A stretch of 64,000 nucleotides of DNA, taken from positions 1 to 64,000 of the forward strand of contig RBKR01000018.1 in NCBI GenBank assembly GCA_004835665.1. Reading direction: 5' to 3'. Below the pieces are notes generated by a model. It had not been told where the DNA came from and made no database searches. It worked only from the letters and a program-made list of their open reading frames with translations. The DNA is from Phoma sp. XZ068. Its lineage: Eukaryota; Ascomycota; Dothideomycetes; Pleosporales; Didymellaceae. This document shows positions 29,299-40,156 of this stretch, piece after piece; position 1 is the first letter of the stretch, and each line of letters opens with the position of its first letter. A program made the translations under genes and the position numbers.

Positions 29299-31570
29299 AT
29301 GGCTGCTATCGGAAACTCCCTTCACGGGGACAAGGAGAATGATAGCACCATACGCATGGAGAAGGTGTCGTCGTACAATTCACTTACTGCTCCACCTGAG
29401 GAGGCCGCGGACCAAACTCATATCGGATTGCAGTCTTGGGTAGTTATTGCAGCGGTAGCTTTTATGTGAGTCGAACGGAGAATAACAGAATGTCGTCTAT
29501 AACCGTTTGACTAATACTCTCCAGTTTATTTTCTCAGCTTTACGCCATTACCGTCACGGGTTCCAACATCCCGTTCTTCATCCGTGACCTCGGCGGTGCC
29601 CCAATTGCTTCTTGGGTCGTGCAGGTGAGCAATTTCCTCGAGCAAACCCAGAGAAAAGTGGCTCACGTTGGTGGAAACCAGGCTCCTCTCCTCATGCAAA
29701 GTGCGATATCTCCCTTCATTGGCCGCATATCCGACGAATATGGCCGCAAATGGCTGTCAATAACATTGCCTATGATCGCTTTTGCTGGTTCTGTTATAGC
29801 AGCGAGAGCAACATCGATGTCCATGCTCATTGCCGGTTCAGTCTTGGTCGGCCCAGCACTCACTACAATCAGTATTGTGCAATCCATATCCGCTGAGGTT
29901 GTGTCCCGAAAACTCCGTGTTGTGACAAATGGCATTGCCTTTGCAGGCGGAGCCATAGGCGGAATGTATGTTTTAGCACCCCACCAGTCCCCCTTCCGAA
30001 AGTATTGATTGGAGGCTTACAATATTACTACAACACAGTGTGGGATCGCTCGGTGGAGGAAAACTTGTTACCCAAAGCCCCTCTGGCTGGCGCGATTTAT
30101 TTTGGTTGCAGGCGGCATTATTCTTTGCAAGCGCAGCGGTGCTGCTACTGACGTATAACCCACTGCCACAGAATCGGCGCTCGACATCCGTCAAGGACTT
30201 TTTGTGGAGCTGCGACCCAATCGGCTCATTCTGCTTCACGTCAGGCGTTACTTTGATCCTTCTAGGGATCAACTGGGGCGGTGGGTCGTACCCATGGGCT
30301 TCTGCACATGTTCTAGCGCCGCTTGTGGTTGGCATTGTACTTCTCGTTGCATTTGGTTTCTATGGTTTGCTCTCCCTTTCCCATTAATGTGTAACTTGCT
30401 TACGGAAGACGCAGAATGGAAGGGACGTTCCGATGGTTTGCTTGCGCACGAACTATTCCAGCATGGGCGTACCTTCCCCATTTCCCTGATTGGCGTAGCC
30501 CTGGAGGGGTGAGTCTAACCAATGATTCTACACTAGGAAATGTTACTAATCAATCCGATGTACAGCTGGCTCTTCTACGGTGTCGTTACAAACATCATTC
30601 CGAATTTGATGCTCAACATGGGGTTTGCTGATACTGCCTTTGAGCTCGCTAAAAGGCAAATCGTGAATACAGGCTCAGCGCTGGCTGGGTCCTGTATCGT
30701 AATGTACGAAAACTGCCCTGCAACAAAAGACCCTTGACAGAAGACTCCATGGCTAACAACTCGTTTGAATCATATAGGTGGTACTCAACTAAATACAAAG
30801 ATCTAAAGAACCCTCTCCTAGCAAGTTTCAGTCTGTTTACTGTTGTGTAAGTCTTGAACTCACTTTAGAAACTACCTCAACGAGACAATTAGAAAGAGTT
30901 GCGCTGACCAGATCAAGGACCATTTGTCTTGCTACTCTGAATGAGAGGCAGAATCATGTGCAGTTGGGATACCAGGTACTGGGTATGTAACGGCAGCATC
31001 ATACTACCAGATCATTCTCTACCGTTCCCTTCCTACTCACCAGTACGTCTACTGACGAGTGCGTCTATAGTTGGTTTCAGCCAGGCTGGACCTTTGACAC
31101 TGATGATCGCCATTATTCAACTCTCTTCGACCCACAGATACCTTTCTGCGGCCACTGGTGTGGGGTTCTCATGCCGCGCTGTTGGTGGCGCTGTCGGCAC
31201 CTGCATTCTCAACGTCATAGTGAACGACCGCGTGGGACAAAATTTGCCTTCTGCCGCCTCTGCTGCAGTCATCGCTGCTGGCTTAAATCCTGCATCCGTG
31301 CCGGACTTTATCAAAGCTTTTCTAGTGGGAAATCCAGCAGCGATGCAGAATGTGGTTGGCTCCAACCCCGCGATATTAGGTGCTGCAGCAGCGGCTTCCC
31401 ACAAAGTTTATGCTTCTGCGTACAGAGTCGCTTTTGCAGCCATGATTCCGATTACAATTGCGGCACTGGTTGCCTGTGCTCTCCTGAAGCCTATGAAGGA
31501 CGATATGGGCGACAAGGTAGAGGCAGGCTTGGGCAAAACAAAGAAAGTTCTGGGAAAGGCCAATGTCTAG
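29299..31570 (+). CDS. MFS transporter, trichothecene efflux pump (TRI12) type
   Basis: Nine exons: 29299-29465, 29525-29624, 29682-29965, 30039-30364, 30415-30508, 30566-30703, 30778-30846, 30912-30982 and 31071-31570, giving 582 residues with every junction in frame. A hydrophilic N-terminus leads to SWVVIAAVAFI and the family-typical FSQLYAITVTGSNIPFFIRD. The MFS loop motif reads GRISDEYGRK, and later come GGSYPWASAHVL, NERQNHVQLGYQVLGVGFSQ and TGVGFSCRAVGGAVG. About 14 membrane helices are expected. Family members export toxins or move siderophores at the plasma membrane. Position beside the oxygenase suggests export of its product or uptake of its substrate. Confidence 0.9.
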
Positions 31571-31857
31571 GTTTGTAATGTATGAGTACAATGCAGCTAT
31601 TGTTACGGACAAAACAGCATGACAATAATACCGGCGGCTGCCACATATCTAAGAAATGCGATAATTATTCCACCATGCGCTAGCAGCAAACTCTAATTCA
31701 TTATCCACAAATGCAGCTTACTGTCAAAGAGACATTAAGATCCCCTCGCTGACTAAGTCCAGAAACTGACCGTCATGATGCTAGGAAGCTAGGTGATGGG
31801 GCTAGGGGTTCGCAAGATCAAGGCCTATTGTGGGCCACCACGGGAGGCGAACCAGAT
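31571..31857. other. Spacer 3' of the MFS gene
   Basis: About 290 bp between the MFS stop and the MFS pseudogene on the other strand. No feature seen. Confidence 0.5.
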
Positions 31858-32720
31858 CTATACGGCGTTACCATCGTCCGCGAATGGCCAGAGTGCAAAC
31901 TTACTCAGGCCCACGACCATCAAAGCTAAGATCATGCTGTTCACTGGACCAGGGAAAGCACCAGTTTCAAACCTTATTCCAGTACGACCAACAACAGAGT
32001 CCTTATTCCAAGATGCATAGATCGCGGCACCAGCTTGCCCTAACAAGCCTACGGAGGATACGTAGAGTGGAACGAGGAACGTCGAGACGAGGAACGGCGG
32101 GGCAAGGAGGGGGAAAGTTACAATCGCTCCCTCGGAAAAGCACCTTGACCCTGAGGCTTTTGAACAGATGCCTATAGCTCCTTGTCGGAGATGTGGAGGA
32201 GGAAAAATCACTGGTTACCTACCATTGAATGCTGGAGACAGCAAGCCCTCTGTCTTTCAGGGCTCTCGAGAGGTATGATGCTGAGAGACAAGCCGTCCAA
32301 GCGAGTTCTCCCAGAGTCTTCAGAGCCGTTTCGAGACTCGTGATCTATGTGAGTTTCTCCAAAGCGAATCAGATCACGGCTGAGCCGGATCCAGAACCAC
32401 TGAACACGATGCCGGTCGCGAGCCCTCATTTTCGCTTAGGCCACAGGGATGGAACCGTGGCCGCGGGCTACAATCAGATCAGCTTCGCGCCTATATTGAA
32501 ATCGTAGAAAAAGGTACTTTTACCAGGAAAAGCATGGTATATCCTAGAACGAAAATGAATCCTTGCATCACAAACACGGCTGGTACCATCTATGTCGACC
32601 AACCCGCTGAGAACTCCTCGATCCCCAGAAACAAACTTCCAATCATTGCCGCCTTTCTATGTCCTACGCGACTGATTATGCGAGCCACGATCATGTCCTT
32701 TGGAACAAGAGCTCAATAAT
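31858..32720 (-). pseudogene. Decayed MFS transporter of monocarboxylate (MCH) type
   Basis: On the minus strand, fragments in different frames match the MCT/MCH branch of the MFS in the right order: near 32,700-32,530 ARIISRVGHRKAAMIGSLFL and MVPAVFVMQGFIFVLGYTML; near 32,430-32,230 GLATGIVFSGSGS and TSLETALKTLGELAW; near 32,100-31,860 VPLYVSSVGLLGQAGAAIYA and NSMILALMVVGLSKFALWPF. Stops and frame changes separate them, and the first helices and C-terminus are missing. It is not related in detail to the working TRI12-type gene beside it. Clearly non-functional. Confidence 0.75.
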
Positions 32721-32763
32721 TGCCTCATGTCACGCAAACCCAGTTCAAGACAAGTTGCAAATC

Positions 32764-34623
32764 CTAAACCTCCCACCTAGCCATATAACATCCAATATTA
32801 CTAATTGACGGATGGCGGCCCTTCTTTAGATCACGTCGGGCTTCCACGCAAGCATCTTCCGTAGCTTGTATCAAACCATCCGGTCCCGAGCTGTATATCC
32901 ATGCTGTTGTCCTCGCGGTTGTCTCTTTCTCCGAGATCTTGGTGGTCTTTTTCGACACCAGGTCCATACGAAAGGACTGTTTTACATGGAAGGCTGGATT
33001 CAGCCTCCCTTCTTGAGAGCTTATGTGTGTGATTAGCACTAGCTTTGGTATTGAGACAGCCATATCCTTGAGCTTTTGCCATTCATGTATGGTGGAAGCC
33101 TCTCTATCTCGAACCGTCCAGACGATGGTAAAGCAGCTGTCGTCGGCCGACGCTCTCGTTTCAAGCCACCAAATGGCAAGACTGTATGCGCCCGTCATTC
33201 CAGTTCCACCAACGATACACAGTATGTGAGAAGCCGTCCGAAAACGAATGTCGCGTGGCAAATATGGACCCTCTAAGCGTATCTCCAATTCTTTCCTATC
33301 GTTTGGATTAGGAACGAAGGCGCTTAATTTCCAGGTCCATTCCTTGTCAAGTTTCTTTTGGGTTTTGCCTTGTGACCTTTGAAAGAGAAACACTGGACCT
33401 GATATGTTCGAGCTGGGTACTGCTGCTGTAAAGGCGTGAAACTCAAGCTTACTGATGGCGGGAACATTGAGGTAGTAGTGCTTGAGTGGACCGCCCATTG
33501 AAAGCGCTCTTTCTGTAGAAGGCTCGTTGGCGTAATTGTGCTCTACGCCCTTTCTACCCAATGAGGTAAGTGCGACTCTGTACCATTCTGCGCCAACATT
33601 CTCCACGATGGCTGTCACTTTCTTCGACGAACCACCTGCTTCTCCTGAGAAAAAACGCATCCCCAAGTCAATTATCCAAAGTGAAAGCCCTGGGAAAGCA
33701 CAATAGAAGTCAGTGCTGGCGTGCAGGCTGGCTCCTATGAGGATCGAGATACCGCTGATGAGGTGGAAGTAGTAAAACAGGTTATAAAATCGCCTTCGGA
33801 CGACGGGTAGAGATGTCAACGTGATGATGATCATGAACAGGAACGTGGCAATGCCGTTGTATGTCGTGGTGGTGTACCAAGAGCTCCGCCGTTTTGACTC
33901 TTCTAAGGTCATCGTTGGGTTGCCTGTGGCAAACGCATGGTCTTTTCTTTCGTTTTCGTCAGTAGGAACTGTAGCGTATACCTGCCATTATGTTAAAATT
34001 ACACGCACAGGATTAAATGCCACAAGACTCACGATATAGGAAGTTCCATGCGCCAAGACAGCAGTCAAAAACAGGTACGAGATAACTTTGTGTGCGAAGA
34101 TCAACTTGCTCTGATGCAACCCAAAAGCTCTCCCTACCAAGCTGTTTCTCGAAACTGGTATGATCAACAAGCCTATAAGAAAGTCGGCGTAGTGTCCTGT
34201 CACGCCAGTGATCGTAAGGAGTATTTTTGCGAAAGACCAGTCCAAAGGATCTGTCCTTTTAGCCCAAAAGTTTAAATGAGCAGGCAGCCATATTCCAGTA
34301 GTAGCAAGAGTACAGCCAAGTATCCAGGCAGATGCCAGAAACCCGCCCGTAGTAAAGCGCTTGCGAAGAATCGGGATCTGAAACGATGTGCAAGGAGAGC
34401 TAATATCCTGCACAGGGCGAAACAAGGACCGCATTCCAAGACTGAGGCCAAATAGTGCAAGCATGAGGTAGAATGCACCGAGATGGTACTTCGTCTCATC
34501 TGGCAAAAAGTCCTCTGTGCACACCGAGGCGTAGCATGGTGCGTAGGTTAGGCCAACAGTAAGCCCAAAGAATAAAATGGGGAGAATAATAGTTGCAGTA
34601 ATTGCGCTGTTTGCTTGATCCAT
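32764..34623 (-). CDS. Ferric/cupric reductase (FRE family)
   Basis: Two exons, 34623-34033 and 33981-32764, split by a 51-nt intron (GTGAGT...GGCAG). The N-terminal half has about seven membrane helices with two H-x13-H pairs (AHKVISYLFLTAVLAH and FHLISGISILIGASLH), the ligands for two haems. The C-terminal half holds the FAD-binding region (FHAFTAAVP in place of HPFT) and the NADPH-binding site (CIVGGTGMTGAYSLA; YSSGPDG). Such enzymes reduce extracellular Fe(III) or Cu(II) with cytosolic NADPH. All key residues are visible, so it should work. It may serve iron uptake, or electron supply for peroxide and metal chemistry with the nearby peroxidase. Confidence 0.93.
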
Positions 34624-36360
34624 AGCAGATGTTATAAAGGTAAATGCGGGATCAGGTGCAATCGTAGTAGTGAAGTGGGTGCATGTGATCAGGCTTAACA
34701 GTTACACTGTGCTTCTTATAGAGATACATGTCGAAAAGGGCCGTTTCTTGCAACAGCCTGCCTCGTGTTGCCTCTTCTTAGAGGAAGCTCTATTTCTGGA
34801 TTGATCCCTGTAAACTTGTGTTGAGATTGGGTATAAAAGTGAAAAGCGTCTTGGCACTGATCACTGAAAAGGACTTCCTTGGCTATGGCTTATGCCAAGG
34901 AACCGAAGGCATGCCGGATCTGCTGCTTTTCCATGAACAGCCAAGAAGTATTGATATAGAGCAGATGACGCGTACTTTGCCGCAGTTGTCAAATTCTTAC
35001 GTCGGCCAAAGAGAGCAAGAGTTGCCGGCAAGAAACAAATTCACACTTTTGGACAGTTCAGTACTCCTCTTAGTCGTATAATAAGTCTTTAAATTTGCTT
35101 ATGAGAGAGTGGTATCGACCAAGGCAGTCGCCCTTATCAATAAAACCACCTGCAGTGATGTTTCATGTGGTGCGTCGTCCCCTTGATTTGTAGACAGGGT
35201 AGTGGCAACAATTGTATCTGAATAGAATTGCCCCTTGTCTGAAGTATACAATCCGCCCACAACATTGATGCAATTTGGTCCTGAGATTCAGAGCCACGAG
35301 TCCTTCGCTTCCGAGATGTCATACCTAGCCTCTCAACGACCCGGTCAGTCGTTTCCACCGCCTTCTTATGTACCTCCGTAATCGTCCAATAAGGCGAAGG
35401 ATACAAATTTGTCCATCGAATATGGTGAAAGGTTGCAGGCGGTGACCGGATCTTGTAGGACATACGAAGATACGATCGCTTCGCCCAAAAAAAAAGCGCT
35501 GCAGTCACCGTGACAGGGCTAAAACTCATTAGGAGTATCAGTCAAATCATGACACTCAGTATGACAAGGCACAGTTAGTGGGCCTAATAGGCACTTTTGT
35601 ATTGACGCTGGCATTGAATAGTAGACTGCAACCTTATTCAAATAGGTCCGACACTTCGACTTTTCGGCGCAAACTTGAATAGCCAAGGATCAAACCTGAT
35701 CTATTATGAGTCTGGAACAGCTAGTCGAATGTTGTGCAGAACAGATTTCGAAGAACTAGAGATCCTAGAAATATCTGAATGTGGATAAGTCGTTAACGGA
35801 ATATACCACAATCATGATCTTGCACAGCCGGACAGTGGATGTAGCCTAGTTCGAAGTCGGCGATTTTTTAATAAGCAGAAGTTCTCCAGGAGCTTAGATG
35901 CAGCTGAAGCAAACGCTTTGCCTGCCAAATTCCCAGTAGAAGGCCGACAGTCGCCGAAATCACCGAAATCACCGACATCACCGAGCTAACCGAAAACACC
36001 GATCTCAGCTATGATGTTTGTTGATTGGGTTGTGATTACAGGTCTTGTTAGGTAGCTTACTGTAGAGAAACGAAAAAATATTTCGGTCGAATGCAAAACC
36101 TTGGGCCGTTGTTTGTGGAGCAGACACGATGAAATCTGGGAAATTTCAGGGCCTCCGGAGGCCAAGCAGGCTTGTTGCTAGGTCAAACCCCGACCCGACG
36201 CCGACGCATGCAACATTCCAATTATCTAAATTATCTAAGAACGTTTGTTTCCATCTTGCAGACTGTGACAACCACCTCCAATTGCTGAACTTATTTTTTA
36301 GCCTTCCACGTTTTTTATTTCCATTCACCCTTGCGATACACGAGAACAACACTAACGAAC
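34624..36360. other. Intergenic region, no supported gene
   Basis: Two short frames are present (plus 34,818-35,081; minus 35,137-35,529, 130 residues from an ATG), but neither resembles a family or shows clear coding bias. At 35,950-36,005 a 9-base motif close to AAATCACCG repeats about six times. The stretch before 36,361 is the promoter of the monooxygenase gene. Confidence 0.5.
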
Positions 36361-37713
36361 ATGTCATATGTCCAGAAGGTAATCATTCCTAGATTCTATT
36401 CCGAAATTCCTGAAAGAATTCAACAACTAACACAGAAATGTATCTAGGCAATCATCATCGGTGGTGGCGCCGCAGGATTGGCGGCAGCCATACGATTGAA
36501 GACACACAACGGCATCAATGTCGTATTGTACGAGATTCGATCGAAACCGACCACCTTGGGCGGCGCAATTAATATACCTTCCAACGGACTCCGATTGCTC
36601 GATCGGCTTGGTCTTTATGATGAGCTTGCTGCTCGCGGGTCCTCAGCCTCAGATCTGACAGTGCACTCCATGCGAGGCCCTATCCTGGTGAATATGGACA
36701 TGGCCGGCTGGAGCCGTGAGAAGGTCGGTTTTGGTTTCATGCGCGTCTTGAGGACTGATCTCATGGAAGTTCTCCTGGGTGCTGCTAAGAAGCACGGAAT
36801 AACTGTTCACTTTGGTGCCCAGATGGAAAGCATCAGTGAAGACCATAGCGGCGTTACAGTGACCTTCGCCAATGGTAGTACCGATACAGCGGATATTCTA
36901 CTAGGTTGTGATGGTATTCACTCCGCTGTCCGCACCTGTCACGTCAACAAGGAAAGTATTCCAGAGTATACTGGAATCTCCAACATGTTCGCTGTGTTAC
37001 CTACGTCCTCTTTATCCGACCGAAACGGAACCATTGCCCCGGCACTGCACGCTACATTGACTGCGGATGGTCTGTTTGGTGCAATGCCATGTACTGCCTC
37101 CGGCGACCATGTGTATTGGTTTTACTCTCGCGAGGTTCCAATTCCAAATGGCGATGACAATAGAGAAGGTTGGGCCACATATGGCAAGAAAGAGGTTGAA
37201 GGGTTCAAAGACAACATGCTTGGTGTTATTGCCCAGGCCCAGGGAGAATGGGCAACTCAACTAAGGGACCTCATTTGTAAGACTGAAGTCATCAAATTTT
37301 ATCCTATCTACAGAATGCCGACGGCTGCGGTCTGGTCCACGAAGCGATGCCTACTTCTAGGCGATGCCGCTCATGCGATGCCGCCGCACGCCGGACAGGG
37401 GACCTCCATGGCTTTGGAGGATGTTTTCTTGCTATCAAGGATATTGGAAGATGGATCGCATCCGCTGGATGAAGTCATCCAGGAGTACGAATCGCTTCGC
37501 CGGCCAAGAGTGGAGGCTATCAGCCATGCTTCAGCTGAGAACGGTGATGTCAGAAAGAGCATTAGCCCATTAGCCCTTAGGATGAAGGAGACAGTTCTGG
37601 GTGCAGGATTCTGGGTATACAAGATGGCAGGTCTCCAAAGGTTTGGCATCGGAATGAACCAGAAAGTCTTTGCTTATGACGTTATGTCCGAACCTATCTG
37701 GACAAGGACGTAA
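36361..37713 (+). CDS. FAD-dependent aromatic monooxygenase (salicylate hydroxylase-like)
   Basis: A tiny first exon (36361-36378, MSYVQK), a 69-nt intron (GTAATC...TCTAG) and a main exon (36448-37713) give 427 residues. Splicing places the start directly before the dinucleotide fold AIIIGGGAAGLAAAIRL. The DG motif reads LLGCDGIHSAVR and the GD motif GDAAHAMPPHAGQGTSMALE. These define the flavin hydroxylases of the PF01494 family, which use NAD(P)H and O2 to hydroxylate phenols or polyketide intermediates. No membrane anchor is evident before the fold; a C-terminal segment (VLGAGFWVYKMAGL) is only mildly hydrophobic. Substrate unknown. Confidence 0.92.
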
Positions 37714-38037
37714 TTGAACCCGGATTAGCATTTCGCAGCTTCTGATTAAGTAATTCTCTGTAATATAACATGCTATTTATGTTCAAGGCAGGCCTAATGA
37801 AGAAATTATAAAAAGCACAAACGTACTTTTTGGGCTTTAGTCTTAGTATTCTTGTCAGGCTATTGTTCAAGATGTTCAGAGGCTTCCTACTAGGAATATG
37901 CTACTGTCACAAAGCTGAAGCGAAGATTGCCATATTAATTTTATATCCTAATGTGTAAAGATAGATGGGGACATTCAACGTAAGGGAATAGAAATATAGC
38001 TAATTCCAAGCTCTTGTGTACGAAGCAACACCTCTCC

Positions 38038-40156
38038 TTATTTCCTCGTAGTTCTAAAGCCCCTTGAACCACGCCTGACAAGGGCAGATGTTGAAGCAAC
38101 ATTTGAGTTGTGATTAGACTTGACAGCAATGCTTGAAGGTTGTCTTCCTATACCTCGATTGGTGTATGTATACGTGCCACCGTTGGTAGTATCCTGCGTC
38201 ATTGGTACGAAGGCTCCAGTACCTGAGAATTGGATTTGTAGTTTTGCACCATCTGCAGTTGTAAGAACATTGTTAGATCTTGCAGATACAGTAACAGTGC
38301 CGCCTTGCTTCGTACTGAACTGATAGCTCGTGATAGTTACGGTATCTTGGATCTTATCAGTTGTTACATTGACACTAGCACTGTTGCATGTGTTCGGGTC
38401 TGATATGAGGCAAATCTTCAGCGTAAATGTTTTCGTCGTTGGTGTTGTTGTTGACTGCCATGGGTTGACAAAGCTCATAGCAGGTTTGTTGGCGTTATTG
38501 ATGGTGATACCAGCTGGTCCTGTCCATGTGAATGAGAGCTGAGAGTCGGCCAGTTTCGCATTTGTATTGCTACCGGTGATCGTGATCGATGACCCAGCAA
38601 GTTGTCCAGTGAGGGCAGTTCCTGCGCTTGCAACTGGAACTTCTCCTGCTGTGCCTTGGGAGCCTGCCCCTGGTGCAGGCGCTGGAGTATTGGTTAGCTC
38701 GGTTCCTGTGCAAGTCTTCGCTGCAGTCGGAACCGGGACTCCCGGCCATGGCTTAAGTTGACCAAACTGATTTTTATCGGAAACAAACCCATCCTTGAGC
38801 TGACCGAACAGGTTGAAAGCGTTTTGTGTGATTACAGTTCCGGGGACGTTGTTCTCGGGCCAGATCACTTCAGTAATTGGTGAGGTGTACTGTCCAGCTT
38901 GTATATCCTTCGCCACGACCTTTGCGCCCTTACTGGCTTTGACGCGATACTCACGAGCAGCTCTCGTTATGCCCGTGTCTTTAAAACGGATATCGAACTT
39001 ATTGCGGACATCGCCCGCTTTGATTTGACCCGTGGCGACCTGGACCTCGGTTTCAGCTCCAGTGCATGGATCAACATCTAGACGATGAACCGTGACCGAA
39101 GCACTGCTATCAGAAAGGTAGCCAGTGAATTTCGTGGTACCAATTTCGATGTTTGCCGTGCCGTCATTGATTGCGATGATGATCTGATCAATCTTTAGCG
39201 GAGAAACGTACGAAACTATAATAAACACTCACATCTTCCACGCGAACATACACTGGGTCACCATTGTCCCCGCTAGTTAGTTGTTGAACATTCTCGGCTA
39301 TCAGGGTGTAGACAAGAGTTTCGGCACCATTCGCGACTCCGGCCCAGGTAACATAATCACCTGGGATGAAAGGTGCCATGGCTGAGGTGTTCCTCGGAGT
39401 ACTGTCAATTACTTGTTAGCACGGCCGTACTGCTGAATATCATGCGCGTTTTCAAATGTTCGGTACCACTTACTATACGCGATCTCCATTAGCTGCACGG
39501 TTGGTGCTAGGACAGTCTGGGTCGGATGTGCTGCGTGGTATACACATGGGGTAGCCGGAGAAGGAAGAAATACTTGGGTTTTGTTCATCAGAAGTGAAAA
39601 ATGGGTTCTTGTCGTATAACGTTGCATATACCCCGTTTGGAGTATTTATGCGCAGGGTGGGGCCGCCCGCAATTTGCATGGTACCATCGGTGCCCACTGA
39701 ACTCACCACACCTGTACCAACACCGCCAAGTAGTTGAGAGAAAGCGATACGGCCTGCAATAGCTTTTCCATCAACCTAAAATATGTTAGTATAATTATAG
39801 ACCTATACAGATGTGTGATGCAATCCATACATAGTTGCCTTCTACGTTGATCTCATAGCCGTTATACTGAGCTGCGTTTGCCGAGAAGTCACGAAATGGT
39901 ATGAATGCTGCAGGAAATTGGACTAGAAGGTTCTCAGGTATAACGATAGTGGTTCCTGCGACTACAATAGAACCACCAGTATTAAATTGCGTCGCAGACG
40001 TCGCGGAAACACTGGATGCCATTAGCGTGTGTTGTGAGATTTTCAAACCATGATCTACCTTCCAAGAGGTCCATCGAGAGTGAAGGGTACAGCGTTCTGG
40101 GCATTTGTGTATGGCGCAGCAATGAGTATTCCGAGCAGCGCACTGACGAATTTCAT
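38038..40156 (-). CDS. Large secreted beta-rich protein, unknown function
   Basis: Five exons (40156-40059, 40011-39831, 39775-39474, 39401-39233, 39192-38038) give 634 residues. The last intron is only 40 nt. A signal peptide (MKFVSALLGILIAAPYTNA) leads a Thr/Ser/Asn-rich body with few charges. The N-terminal half contains GTGVVSSVGTDGTMQI, GYPMCIPRSTSDPDCPSTNR and WPENNVPGT. A Pro/Ala/Gly linker follows (NTPAPAPGAGSQG), then Ig-like stretches (SSITITGSNTNAKL, SFTWTGPAGI, TVTITSYQFSTKQGGTVTVS). The basic tail ends GSRGFRTTRK. The order suggests an extracellular or wall-associated protein. I recall similar unnamed secreted fungal proteins but no function. Confidence 0.82.

Noticed and set aside
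38120..39081. Plus-strand frames opposite the secreted protein gene
   Set aside because: They are shadows of the large minus-strand exon and show no independent splice or domain support.
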